Shown: positions 9,372-17,552 of the stretch, one piece after another
Layout: the number at the start of each line of letters is the position of its first letter
Position numbering within the stretch: position 1 is the first letter of the stretch
NCBI GenBank assembly: GCA_003569365.1
Contig: BGOS01000027.1
Span: forward strand, 1 to 64,000
From: Anaerolineaceae bacterium
GTDB taxonomy: Bacteria > Chloroflexota > Anaerolineae > Anaerolineales > UBA11657
Length of the DNA stretch: 64,000 nt
Direction of reading: 5' to 3'
The notes under the pieces: model-generated
What the model saw: only the letters and a program-made list of their open reading frames with translations
The model's database searches: none
Told to the model about the DNA's origin: nothing
Made by a program: the position numbers and the translations under genes

Positions 9372-9923
9372 CTAGCTGCGCAGGATTGCCCGGGCCACTG
9401 CCTTGATGGACTGGCGCGTGTCGCGGGCACGTTGTTGCAATGCGCGGAAAGCCGCTTCTTCAGACATTCCCAGCTGCATCAGGCGCCCCTTGGCGCGGTC
9501 CAGTAGTTTGCGGGTTTCAAGCGCTTCATCCAGTTCGGCGCAGCGCACCTTCAGCGCCTGCAGTTCGGCAAAGCGCGCAACGGCAGTGGCCAGCGCCCCG
9601 GCCAAGGCCGCAGCCGGCACGGGCCGCGGCAGCACCGCAAACACGGGCAGATCCGCCACGCTCGCCAGCACATTTTCTTCATTGATGTCCGTCACCAGCA
9701 GAATTGGGAGCGCGGCGTTTTGGGAAAACGCGCGCAGTTCCGTGCTGTGCTGCGGGCGTGTCCACTCAGCTGCCAGCACGGCAGCATCCGCAGCCGGCTG
9801 CTGCGCCAGGCCGGCCGGCGGGCGCAGCTGCGCGGCCGGCAGCGGCTCATGGCCAATTGTGCGCAGCAGGGAGCAAAGCGCAGCGCGCGCATCCGGGTCA
9901 GGGTCAACCACGAGCACGCGCAT
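9372..9923 (-). CDS. ANTAR-domain response regulator with degenerate receiver
   Basis: A 183-residue protein with an N-terminal receiver-like domain and a C-terminal ANTAR domain at about 130-183 (ETRKLLDRAKGRLMQ, then EEAAFRALQQRARD). ANTAR proteins bind paired hairpins in leader RNA and prevent terminator formation, often for nitrogen genes. The receiver keeps the acidic pocket (D7, D9), but the phospho-acceptor position is Glu53 (EWTRP) and the usual KP Lys is Arg (LPRP). It may therefore be locked in an active-like state or regulated without phosphorylation. It is divergent from glnE, 24 bases between ATGs, and the glnA leader has a terminator-like hairpin. Confidence 0.85.
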   Translation of the reverse strand: MRVLVVDPDPDARAALCSLLRTIGHEPLPAAQLRPPAGLAQQPAADAAVLAAEWTRPQHSTELRAFSQNAALPILLVTDINEENVLASVADLPVFAVLPRPVPAAALAGALATAVARFAELQALKVRCAELDEALETRKLLDRAKGRLMQLGMSEEAAFRALQQRARDTRQSIKAVARAILRS

Positions 9924-9930
9924 GCGCCTG

Positions 9931-9938
9931 ATTATAAT
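9931..9938. promoter_or_regulatory. Palindromic ATTATAAT shared by the divergent ANTAR and glnE genes
   Basis: ATTATAAT is its own reverse complement, so it provides a TATAAT -10 box on both strands. It sits 9 bases before the glnE ATG and 7 bases before the ANTAR ATG. The predicted start points fall at or next to both ATGs, so both mRNAs may be leaderless. No good -35 box is visible on either side. Confidence 0.6.
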
Positions 9939-9947
9939 CGGCGCACG

Positions 9948-12900
9948 ATGCTAAACAGTGCTGTGGAGACGCAGCTGCAGGCGGTTGGCTTCGCGGATTA
10001 TGAAACTGCCATGCGCAGTGCGCAGCGCTTGCAGGCGCTGCCCGCCGCCGCCGGCTTGCTGCCGGCGCTGCTGGCGGTGCTGGCGCGCGCAGCCAATCCG
10101 GACCGCGCGCTGCTCAACTTTGAGCGCTTCATAGAGTGCTGCGCAGCGGCCAGCCCGCCGCTGGCTGCGCCCGGCAGTGATGTGCGCACGCTGGAAAAAC
10201 TGGTGCGCCTGTTTGCCGGCAGCCAATACCTCACAGAAATTATGCTGCGCGACCCTGCGCAAGCTGCGCTGCTGGCTGACCATGCCGGCCTGGCGCGCGT
10301 GCCGGCTGCGGCTGCGCTGCAGGCTGGCGCATTGCAGGCTTGCCGGGCTGCTGCGCCGGAAGACGCGCTGCGGCGCTGGCAGCACGGCGAGCTGCTGCGC
10401 ATCGGCGCAGCTGATCTGCTGGGCCTGCTGGATCTGGCAACCGTAACTGCGCAGCTGACGGCGGTGGCAGACAGCGTGATTGCGCAGTGCCTGCGCCTGG
10501 CCGGCGACGGCAGCGCGCTGCCCGCCGGCTTTGCAGTAGTGGCACTGGGCAAGCTGGGTGGCAGCGAGCTGAACTACTCGTCAGACATCGACCTGTTGTT
10601 TGTGGCGCATGCGGATGCGCAGCACCAGCACGCGGTGGGGCAGGCGCTGATCGGGCTGCTCACGCGCACAACCAGCGCCGGCTTCCTGTATCGCGTGGAC
10701 ATGCGCTTGCGGCCCCTCGGGCGTGCCGGGGCGCTGGTTTGTTCGCTGGCTGCGCACGCGGCGTATTTGCAGCAGCACGCGCGCCAATGGGAACTGCAGG
10801 CGCTGCTCAAGGCGCGTTTGGCTGCGGGTGACGAATCCGTGTTTGCGCAATTTCAGCAGCAGGCTGCGGCTGCCATCTTTAATATTGAAGCGCCCAAACT
10901 GCGCAGTGCCATGCACGCCATGAAGCAGCGCACCGAAGCGCAGCTGCAGCGCCAGGGCCGCGCGTGGGGCGAGGTCAAGCTGGGCACGGGCTCCATCCGC
11001 GATGTGGAATTTGTGGTGCAATACCTGCAGCGCCTGCATGGTGCTGCGCTGGATGTGCGCAGCCCGAACACGCTGCTGGCCTTGCAGCAGCTGGCGCAGC
11101 ACGGCCTGCTGCCGCCAGCTGCGCAGCACACGCTGGCCGATGGCTATCGCTTCTTGCGCACCATCGAGCATCATCTGCAGCTGCTGGATTACCGCCAGAC
11201 GCACACACTGCCCGCGGACGAAGCGGCACTCACAGCGCTGGCGCAGCGCCTGGGCTTCCGCGGCGGGCAGGCGCGCACCGACTTTGTGGAGCGCTATGAG
11301 CAGCACAGCGCTGCCATTCGCGCCGTGTACTGGGGCTACTTTGATGCGCCGGCGGAGGCAGTGCCGCAAGTGCAGCGCCATGTGCTGCGCATGGCCCCGT
11401 CTTACGCGCAGATTTTTAGCGCTGCAGAAGTAGCGCGCCATGCGGCGCTGGCCGCAACGCTGGATGGCGAAACGCTGGCAGCGGTGGAGGGCGAGGCGCT
11501 GCCCGGCGGGCAGTGGCGCGTCACAATTGTTGCCAACGATTACCTGGGCGAGCTCACAATCATCTGCGGGCTGCTGTTTGTGCACGGGTGGAACATTGTG
11601 GACGGGCATGTGTTCACCTACGAGCCGGCTGCTGCCGGCGATGCGGCAGGGGACCGGCAGCGCAAGATTGTGGATGTGTTCACGGTGCAGCCGGTGGCGC
11701 GGGCTGCTGCGCTGCCAGCTGCGGTGCAATTGGCGGAGTACGCGCGGGAGCTGCAAACTCTGCTGGCACTGCTGCAAGCCGGCGAACGCCGCACGGCGCG
11801 CGGGCAGCTGGCGCGGCGCGTGGCAGCAGCGGTGGAGCCGGCAGCCGCCACCGCACCGCTGCCGCCGCTGGAGATTGAGATCGACAACACGGCTGACCCG
11901 CGCTACACGGTGCTGCGCCTTGGCGCACCGGACACCGTGGGCTTCCTGTATGAGTTCACCAATGCGCTGGCAATGCAGCGCGTGCACATTGCGCGCGTGG
12001 AGGTGCAGACCAGCGGGGCGCGCGTGCAAGACACGCTGTACGTTACCGATGCAGCAGGCGCGCGCATTACCGCGCCGGCGCGCCAGCAGGAGCTGCGCGC
12101 TGCGTGCACGCTCGTGAAGCACTTTACGCATTTGCTGCCGCACTCGCCGGACCCGGCGGCCGCGCTGCTGCACTTTCACCAGTTTCTGGGGCAGCTGTTT
12201 GCGCGTCCAAACTGGCCGCGTGAGCTGGCCACGCTGGACCGCCCGCCGGTGCTGGATGCATTGGTGCGGCTGTTGGGCGTGAGCGACTTTTTGTGGGAGG
12301 ACTTTTTGCGCCTGCAATACGACAACCTGCTGCCGCTGGTGGCCGACGAGCAGGCGCTGGCAGCAGCCCGCCCGCGCGCCGAACTGGCCGCCGAGCTGGC
12401 TGCCGGCCTGCAAGCGCTGCCGGACAGCGCCGCGCAGCGCACCGCCCTGAATGCCTTCAAGGACCGCGAGATGTTCCGCATCGACATGCGCTACATTCAA
12501 GGGCGCATCACAGAGTTTGGGCAGTTCTCCGGCGAGCTGGGCGATGTGGCCGAGGAGGTAGTGGCGGCCGCGCTCGGCATTTGTGCGGCGGCGCTGGCGG
12601 CGGTGCATGGCGCGCCGCTGCTGGCGGATGGCAGCGCATGTGCGCTGGCGGTGTGTGCGCTGGGCAAGTGCGGCGGCCGCGAGCTTGGCTTTGCATCGGA
12701 CATCGAGTTGATGTTTGTTTACACCGGGCCGGGGCAGACGCGCGGGCCGCGCGTGCTTAGCAATGCGGACTACCACGAGCGCCTGGTGGAAAATTTTGTG
12801 GCGTTGATTGCCGCGCGCCGCAATGGCGTGTTTGAAGTGGACCTGCAGCTGCGCCCGTATGGCGCAGCCGGGCGCATGGCAGTGTCGCTTGAATCATTCG

Positions 12901-13490
12901 CCACATATTTTGCGCCGGCTGGCGGGGCCTGGGATTACGAGCGCCAGGCGCTTGTGAAGCTGCGCCCGGTGGCAGGGGATGCCGCACTGGGCGCACAGCT
13001 GCTCGCACTGCGCGATGAATTTGTTTACACCGGCGTGCGCTTTGACGCGGGTGCAATGCGCGCGATGCGCGAGCGCCAGCTGCGCCATCTGGTTACGGCC
13101 GGCACGCTCAATGCCAAATTCAGCAGCGGCATGCTGGTGGATGTTGAATATCTGGTGCAGGCCCTGCAAATAACGCATGGCGCACACGCGCCGGCGCTGC
13201 GCGTGTCGAATACGCGCGCGGCACTGGCTGCGCTGCGCGCGGCCGGCGTGCTGGATGCACCGGCGCACAGCGCGCTGCTCGATGCCTACAACTTTGCGCG
13301 CCGGCTGATCAATGCGCTGCGCATGGTGCGCGGCAATGCGCGCGACCTTACTGTGCCGCCCGCAGACAGCGATGAGTTTGCGTTTTTGGCGCGGCGCCTG
13401 GGCTTTGGCAGCCGCCAGCCCGAGCTGGCTGCGCAGCTGGCGCAGCACGGGCAGTCCGTGCAGCAAATAAGTGCGCGCTTGATGCCCTGA
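9948..13490 (+). CDS. glnE: GlnE glutamine synthetase adenylyltransferase/deadenylylase with inserted GlnD-type ACT pair
   Basis: A 1180-residue GlnE, about 235 residues longer than E. coli GlnE (946). The N-terminal nucleotidyltransferase half has GGSELNYSSDIDLLF near 204, and the C-terminal half has GGRELGFASDIELMF near 908. Between them, at about 520-720, lie two ACT-like modules (WRVTIVANDYLGELTI, then YTVLRLGAPDTVGFLYEF and DTLYVTD) that resemble the glutamine-sensing end of GlnD, including the intervening linker. GlnE adds AMP to, or removes it from, glutamine synthetase; the Tyr target is present in the adjacent GlnA. The second NT motif reads D-x-E instead of D-x-D. ATG 9948 fits the leaderless promoter. 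Confidence 0.9.
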   Translation: MLNSAVETQLQAVGFADYETAMRSAQRLQALPAAAGLLPALLAVLARAANPDRALLNFERFIECCAAASPPLAAPGSDVRTLEKLVRLFAGSQYLTEIMLRDPAQAALLADHAGLARVPAAAALQAGALQACRAAAPEDALRRWQHGELLRIGAADLLGLLDLATVTAQLTAVADSVIAQCLRLAGDGSALPAGFAVVALGKLGGSELNYSSDIDLLFVAHADAQHQHAVGQALIGLLTRTTSAGFLYRVDMRLRPLGRAGALVCSLAAHAAYLQQHARQWELQALLKARLAAGDESVFAQFQQQAAAAIFNIEAPKLRSAMHAMKQRTEAQLQRQGRAWGEVKLGTGSIRDVEFVVQYLQRLHGAALDVRSPNTLLALQQLAQHGLLPPAAQHTLADGYRFLRTIEHHLQLLDYRQTHTLPADEAALTALAQRLGFRGGQARTDFVERYEQHSAAIRAVYWGYFDAPAEAVPQVQRHVLRMAPSYAQIFSAAEVARHAALAATLDGETLAAVEGEALPGGQWRVTIVANDYLGELTIICGLLFVHGWNIVDGHVFTYEPAAAGDAAGDRQRKIVDVFTVQPVARAAALPAAVQLAEYARELQTLLALLQAGERRTARGQLARRVAAAVEPAAATAPLPPLEIEIDNTADPRYTVLRLGAPDTVGFLYEFTNALAMQRVHIARVEVQTSGARVQDTLYVTDAAGARITAPARQQELRAACTLVKHFTHLLPHSPDPAAALLHFHQFLGQLFARPNWPRELATLDRPPVLDALVRLLGVSDFLWEDFLRLQYDNLLPLVADEQALAAARPRAELAAELAAGLQALPDSAAQRTALNAFKDREMFRIDMRYIQGRITEFGQFSGELGDVAEEVVAAALGICAAALAAVHGAPLLADGSACALAVCALGKCGGRELGFASDIELMFVYTGPGQTRGPRVLSNADYHERLVENFVALIAARRNGVFEVDLQLRPYGAAGRMAVSLESFATYFAPAGGAWDYERQALVKLRPVAGDAALGAQLLALRDEFVYTGVRFDAGAMRAMRERQLRHLVTAGTLNAKFSSGMLVDVEYLVQALQITHGAHAPALRVSNTRAALAALRAAGVLDAPAHSALLDAYNFARRLINALRMVRGNARDLTVPPADSDEFAFLARRLGFGSRQPELAAQLAQHGQSVQQISARLMP

Positions 13491-13519
13491 GGCTGCTGCG
13501 CCCGGCAATATTTAAAATA

Positions 13520-13550
13520 AAAACTCCGCACCGGCTGGTGCGGAGTTTTT
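13520..13550. terminator. Bidirectional terminator between glnE and glnA
   Basis: A 12-base stem beginning AAACTCCGCACC with a four-base loop, flanked by an A-rich run on the left and TTTTT on the right. It can stop both the plus-strand glnE and the minus-strand glnA transcripts. Confidence 0.9.
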
Positions 13551-13571
13551 ATTCTTGATGGCTGGCGCCCG

Positions 13572-15011
13572 CTACACGTCAAAGTACATGGTGAACTCAT
13601 GCGGATGCGGGCGCAGGCGCACCGCATCCACTTCGTTCACGCGTTTGTACGCAATGTACGATTCAATCAGGTCGGGCGTAAACACATCGCCCTTCAGCAG
13701 GAACTCATGGTCGGCTTCCAGGGCGTCAAGCACCTTGTCCAAAGAGTCCGGCACTTGCGGAATGTTCGCCAGTTCCTCAGGCGGCAGCTCGTACAGGTCT
13801 TTGTCTGCCGGCGCACCCGGGTCAATGCGGTTTTGGATGCCGTCGAGGCCCGCCATTAGCAGCGCAGCCAGCGTCAGGTATGGGTTGGCGGCGGGGTCGG
13901 GTGCGCGGAACTCAATGCGCTTGGACTTTTCCGATTTGGAGTAAACCGGGATGCGGCAGATGGCGGAGCGGTTGCGCTGCGAGTACGCCAGATTCACCGG
14001 CGCCTCATAGCCCGGCACCAGGCGCCGGAAAGAGTTGGTGGTGGGCGCGGCGATCGCCAGCAGTGCCGGCGCGTGCTTCAGCAGGCCGCCAATATAAAAG
14101 CGCGCATTGTCGGACAGGCCGGCATAGCCGGCTTCACTGAAGAACACATTCTTCTTGCCCTTCCAGATGCTTTGGTGCACGTGCATGCCGCTGCCGTTGT
14201 CCGCATATAGCGGCTTGGGCATGAAGGTGGCAGTCAGCCCGTTTTGGCGCGCCACCTGCTTGACGATGTACTTGTACACCATCATGCGGTCGGCCATGGT
14301 CAGCAGCGGTGCGTAGCGCAGATCAATTTCGCACTGGCCGGCAGTGGCCACCTCATGGTGATGCACCTCCACCTCGACGCCGGCGTTTTGCAGCTCAATC
14401 ATCATCTTGCTGCGCACGTCCTGCAGTGTGTCGGCTGGCGGGCAGGGATAGTAGCCGCGCTTGGCCGGGATTTGCCCGCCGAAGTTGGGCCGCGCGGGGC
14501 GCTGGTCGCGGCCGCTGTTCCACCAGCCTTCGGGGCTGTCCAGCTTGTAGCCGGAGCTGTAGGGCGTGCTCTCGTATTGCACATCGCTGAACAAAAAGAA
14601 CTCTGCCTCCGGCCCCCAGTAACTTTCGTCGCCGATGCCGGTCTGCTTCAAGTAAGCGGCGGCTTTTTTGGCCACGTAGCGCGGGTCGCGCGAGTATGGC
14701 TGGCGTGTGATCGGGTCGTGCACATCGCAGATGATGGCCATAGTTGGCACGCTCAGCACTGGATCCACAAATACGGTTGCCGGATCGGCAATCAGCAGCA
14801 TGTCTGACTCGTGAATTTCCTGAAAGCCGCGGATCGATGAGCCATCAAAGCCGATGCCCTCCTCAAAGAACTCCTCGTCGAAGTCTTCCGCCATCATGCT
14901 GAAGTGCTGCCAGGTGCCAAACAGGTCGGTGAAGCGAATGTCGATGATCTTTATTTCTTTGCGCTTGGCCAGCGCAATCGCTTCCTTCGCGGTCTTGATT
15001 GTCTCGGGCAT
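13572..15011 (-). CDS. glnA: Type I glutamine synthetase
   Basis: A 479-residue GlnA catalysing ATP-dependent glutamine formation from glutamate and ammonia. Visible are the N-terminal beta-grasp domain (DLFGTWQHFSM), the EAEFFLF metal-site segment, NGSGMHVHQSIW near 270, and DKDLYELPPEE near 405. The last carries the Tyr that GlnE adenylylates in enteric bacteria. ATG 15011 was chosen: GGAGA lies upstream at a usual distance and the protein starts like its family. A longer frame upstream would run through the leader hairpins. It converges on glnE. Confidence 0.97.
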   Translation of the reverse strand: MPETIKTAKEAIALAKRKEIKIIDIRFTDLFGTWQHFSMMAEDFDEEFFEEGIGFDGSSIRGFQEIHESDMLLIADPATVFVDPVLSVPTMAIICDVHDPITRQPYSRDPRYVAKKAAAYLKQTGIGDESYWGPEAEFFLFSDVQYESTPYSSGYKLDSPEGWWNSGRDQRPARPNFGGQIPAKRGYYPCPPADTLQDVRSKMMIELQNAGVEVEVHHHEVATAGQCEIDLRYAPLLTMADRMMVYKYIVKQVARQNGLTATFMPKPLYADNGSGMHVHQSIWKGKKNVFFSEAGYAGLSDNARFYIGGLLKHAPALLAIAAPTTNSFRRLVPGYEAPVNLAYSQRNRSAICRIPVYSKSEKSKRIEFRAPDPAANPYLTLAALLMAGLDGIQNRIDPGAPADKDLYELPPEELANIPQVPDSLDKVLDALEADHEFLLKGDVFTPDLIESYIAYKRVNEVDAVRLRPHPHEFTMYFDV

Positions 15012-15028
15012 GGGGTGTGTCTCCTTTC

Positions 15029-15045
15029 CGTCAAATTTTTTGACG
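15029..15045 (-). promoter_or_regulatory. Hairpin next to the glnA ribosome site
   Basis: CGTCAAA and TTTGACG pair over 7 bases around a three-base AAA loop, ending a few bases before the AAGGAGA ribosome site. It could stabilise the processed mRNA end or affect ribosome access. Confidence 0.45.
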
Positions 15046-15059
15046 CGGGCCGGGGGCTT

Positions 15060-15100
15060 AAAACAAAACACCTCCGCTGCGACTGCTTGCCGCACGGAGG
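15060..15100 (-). terminator. Terminator-like hairpin in the glnA leader (candidate attenuator)
   Basis: On the minus strand CCTCCG and CGGAGG close a stem that continues inside with TGCG/CGCA, followed by TGTTTTGTTTT. It lies between the glnA promoter and the glnA start, so it should reduce read-through unless opposed. A short alternative hairpin CACG/CGTG overlaps its 5' arm. An ANTAR protein, a family that acts on such terminators, is encoded 5 kb away. The exact ANTAR two-hairpin consensus was not recognised. Confidence 0.6.
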
Positions 15101-15155
15101 CGTCGTGGCCTCTCGCGAAAGATTTGGTTTTTTGCCGCCAAGTGCGCGACGCCTT

Positions 15156-15185
15156 AATATAGCATGCGCCGTGCGATTGTGTCAA
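15156..15185 (-). promoter_or_regulatory. glnA promoter
   Basis: On the minus strand TTGACA (15185-15180), an 18-base spacer and TATATT (15161-15156) form a near-consensus sigma-70 promoter. The predicted start near 15149 gives a leader of about 138 bases. Confidence 0.75.
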
Positions 15186-15223
15186 GGAAAACTTAGAGCC
15201 GCTTTTTGCGTCTAATCACTGCC

Positions 15224-15991
15224 TCAACCTGAGCGCCGCAGGCTGCCGGAGTGCAGAGTGAGTATTTGCCCGCCGTCCGTGCGCAGTTGCAGCGCGCCAT
15301 CCGGTGCCAGACCCAGCAGTACGCCGGCTGCTGGCGCTGGGCCCTCCACTTCCACGCGCTGGTCGCGCCACGCCAGCACGGCATTGCATGCGTCACTGAG
15401 GTCGGCGCTGCCCAGCAGCGGCAGCAGCGCAGAGAGTTGCTCTAGCAATGCATGCAGCAGCTGCAGGCGGCTTACTGGTATGCCCGCTTCAACGGCGACG
15501 GCAGTTGCGGGCAGCACTGTGGCGGGCAGCTGTGGCGCTGCGTTTACATTAACGCCAAAGCCAAGCACCACCCACTCGCAGCAGTCGCCGGCGAAGCTGC
15601 TTTCTGCCAGCACGCCGCAAACTTTGCGGCCGCCAAACAGCACATCGTTGGGCCACTTTAGCAGCGCAGCTACTTTGGCGCAGGCCGTAATGGCACGCTG
15701 CGCAGCCAGACCGCCCAGCAGTGCCAACTGCGCGGTTTGGGCTGCTGCCAGCGCCGGCCGCAGAATGATCGATGCGGTGAGTGCGCTGCCTGGCTGCGCC
15801 AGCCATTGATTGCCGGCCCGGCCGCGGCCGGCAGTTTGCGCAGCGGTCACCACCAGTGTTCCAGCCGGGGAGCCGGCAGCTGCCAGCTGCTTGGCAACAT
15901 CGTTTGTGGAGCCGCAGCTTTCAAACCAGTGCAGTGGGTGGCCCAGTGCAAGGCCGGCCAGTGCTGCGTTAATCCCGGCTTCAGTTAGCAC
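15224..15991 (-). CDS. birA: Biotin--protein ligase BirA, without N-terminal DNA-binding domain
   Basis: A 255-residue group I biotin protein ligase that makes biotinyl-AMP and attaches biotin to the acetyl-CoA carboxylase carrier protein. The biotin-AMP loop GRGRAGNQW is at 55-63, KWPNDV at 112-117, followed by GRKVCGVLAE, and the small C-terminal SH3-like domain ends the protein. There is no helix-turn-helix domain, so it should not repress biotin genes. It is transcribed away from the glnA promoter region on the same strand; no operon partner is obvious. Confidence 0.93.
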   Translation of the reverse strand: MLTEAGINAALAGLALGHPLHWFESCGSTNDVAKQLAAAGSPAGTLVVTAAQTAGRGRAGNQWLAQPGSALTASIILRPALAAAQTAQLALLGGLAAQRAITACAKVAALLKWPNDVLFGGRKVCGVLAESSFAGDCCEWVVLGFGVNVNAAPQLPATVLPATAVAVEAGIPVSRLQLLHALLEQLSALLPLLGSADLSDACNAVLAWRDQRVEVEGPAPAAGVLLGLAPDGALQLRTDGGQILTLHSGSLRRSG

Positions 15992-16054
15992 GCAAGACTA
16001 CCGCCAGCAAATATACGGTGATGGCAGGAATGCAGTGGCGCTGCCGGCGCAGCC

Positions 16055-16507
16055 CTAAGTGCCGCGGGCCATCACCACGATGCGGCCGCGTTTGATGGCG
16101 CGCGGTGCCACAAGCGCCAGCACGCGCATCAGCCGCTTAAAGTAAGGTGGCAGATCCGGCAGCGCCACCACTGCGAAGCCCAGGCGCAGGTAGTAGGCCA
16201 CAAGCTTGTGCGTGCACATCAAGTGCAGCGCAGCCGGGTGGCGGGCGATGCAATCTGCAACCAGCTGGGCGCCAATGGCGCGGCCGCGCCAGTCTCGTTC
16301 AACTGCCAGTGAGGCCAGTTCCACCGTCCCATCCCGGTGCACTTTGAGTTGGACGCAGCCGATAATTTTTGAATTAGCGACTGCAACTGTAAACCGGCGC
16401 CAGCGCAGCCCCAGGCGGTTTATGCGCGCACGCCGAATAATGGCGCGAATACGGCGCATGTCCCGCGGCTGCGCCGCGCGCAGCTCAATTTGCGGTTCGG
16501 CATTCAT
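16055..16507 (-). CDS. GNAT-family N-acetyltransferase
   Basis: A 150-residue single-domain GNAT protein. The acetyl-CoA binding motif A is visible as LASLAVERDWRGRAIGAQLVAD (R/Q-x-x-G-x-A/G region at about 69-84), and motif B as YYLRLGF. The protein is very Arg-rich. The N-terminal segment 'AQPRDMRRIRAIIRRA' resembles the ArgA-like/unspecified acyltransferase group. The substrate is unknown. Its stop is 63 bases before the birA start on the same strand. Confidence 0.8.
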   Translation of the reverse strand: MNAEPQIELRAAQPRDMRRIRAIIRRARINRLGLRWRRFTVAVANSKIIGCVQLKVHRDGTVELASLAVERDWRGRAIGAQLVADCIARHPAALHLMCTHKLVAYYLRLGFAVVALPDLPPYFKRLMRVLALVAPRAIKRGRIVVMARGT

Positions 16508-16552
16508 CGCCCTAGTTTACAGGTGTTGCGGGCTGCGCCGGCCACGGTGGTT

Positions 16553-16585
16553 AAAACAAAAACGGACCACGCAATTGCAGTCCGT
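16553..16585 (-). terminator. Terminator of the HU-like gene
   Basis: On the minus strand ACGGAC/GTCCGT form a 6-base stem followed by TTTTTGTTTT. It lies 29 bases past the HU-like stop. Confidence 0.75.
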
Positions 16586-16613
16586 CTTTGTGCAGGGTTG
16601 CAGCGTTCGTCTT

Positions 16614-16931
16614 TTAGACGGCGTCTTTCAATACCTTGAGCACGCGCGCCTTCACAACGTTGCGCGCGGGCTTTGCCTTCACTTCCATCATTTCACCCGG
16701 CTTGAAGGGATTTGCGCGGGTGCCGGCCGGGCTGGCCGCCTTGACGGTCACGCTCAACTTGACCATACCGGGAACCACAAACAAGCCCGGTCCCTTCTTT
16801 CCCAGTTCCTGGTGGGCAAGTTCGCCAAGCGCACCCATTACATGGGTCACCTGTGATTTGCTCAGGCCCGTCTTTTCTGCGACGAGCGCAGTAAGCTGGG
16901 ATTTGTTCAACGGTTTCTTTGCATCTGCCAT
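16614..16931 (-). CDS. HU/IHF-like DNA-binding protein
   Basis: A 105-residue nucleoid protein of the HU-like branch that carries a short Lys-rich start (MADAKKPLNKSQLTAL). It has an N-terminal helical dimerisation part (EKTGLSKSQVTHVMGALGEL), a GPGLFVVPGMVKL strand and a C-terminal KPARNVVKARVLKVLK region. The classic beta-arm Pro motif of HU is replaced by GTRANPFKPGEMMEVKAKPAR, as in other members of this branch. ATG 16931 was chosen because AAGGAG precedes it by 7 bases; a longer frame upstream has no such site. Confidence 0.88.
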   Translation of the reverse strand: MADAKKPLNKSQLTALVAEKTGLSKSQVTHVMGALGELAHQELGKKGPGLFVVPGMVKLSVTVKAASPAGTRANPFKPGEMMEVKAKPARNVVKARVLKVLKDAV

Positions 16932-17101
16932 GATTTTCTCCTTGGACTGAATCTGCCTAGATTCTTGCACATTTCGGATTTTTGCGCAAGGGGTAATTTG
17001 TGAAATTTGAGGGGCGGGCTGCCCCCTAAAAAGCAGGGCTGCCAGCCAGAAACTGCAGCCGCATCCGGCGCAGTGCCCGTGCGCGCGCCCAAACCCCCTG
17101 T

Positions 17102-17533
17102 TTAATTGGGGATTGCAGAACGCGCCAGGCGGTCTACCCGTTCATTGCGCGCATCGCCATTGTGCCCGCGCACCCACAGCCATTGCACGGTATGGCGTTT
17201 TTCCGCGTCTAACAGCTGTTCCCACAGGTCGCGGTTGGCAACTGGTTTGCGCGCCTGCGTGCGCCAGTTTTTCTGCTGCCATTTTGCCAGCCATTCTGTA
17301 ATGCCGCGCTGCAAGTATTCTGAGTCCGTGCTGACGCAAACGGCGCTTGGCGCCGGCAGGGCGCGCAGCGCTTCAATTACCGCGGTCAGCTCCATGCGGT
17401 TGTTGGTGGTTTGGCGTTCGCCGCCGTATACCGTGCGGGCATTGCCATCGCCTTCAATCAGCGCGGCCCAGCCGCCCGGGCCGGGGTTCGGGTCGCAGGC
17501 GCCATCGCTATAAATTGTCACCGCGGGCAGCAT
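17102..17533 (-). CDS. rnhA: Ribonuclease HI
   Basis: A 143-residue RNase H1 that cuts RNA in RNA:DNA hybrids. The four catalytic acids fall at the positions known from E. coli: D10 (YSDGACDPNPG), E48 (NRMEL), D70 (STDSEY) and D134 (ERVDRLA), with the RGHNG histidine loop before it. ATG 17533 was chosen; the longer open frame would overlap the upstream gene. It is the last gene of the minus-strand run that includes the two helix-hairpin-helix membrane proteins, 19 bases after the stop of the first. Confidence 0.95.
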   Translation of the reverse strand: MLPAVTIYSDGACDPNPGPGGWAALIEGDGNARTVYGGERQTTNNRMELTAVIEALRALPAPSAVCVSTDSEYLQRGITEWLAKWQQKNWRTQARKPVANRDLWEQLLDAEKRHTVQWLWVRGHNGDARNERVDRLARSAIPN

Positions 17534-17552
17534 CGTGTGGCGCGCGTTGCGC

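Noticed and set aside
10581-12776. Minus-strand open frame of 731 codons inside glnE
   Set aside because: Shadow of glnE: low-complexity Arg/His/Gln composition and no recognisable domain.
15012-15150. Known glutamine riboswitch in the glnA leader
   Set aside because: The conserved core of the glnA or downstream-peptide motifs was not found; only simple hairpins are visible.
15099-15153. Perfect GGCGTCG/CGACGCC pairing as an antiterminator for glnA
   Set aside because: The upstream arm lies at or before the predicted transcription start, so it is probably not in the RNA.
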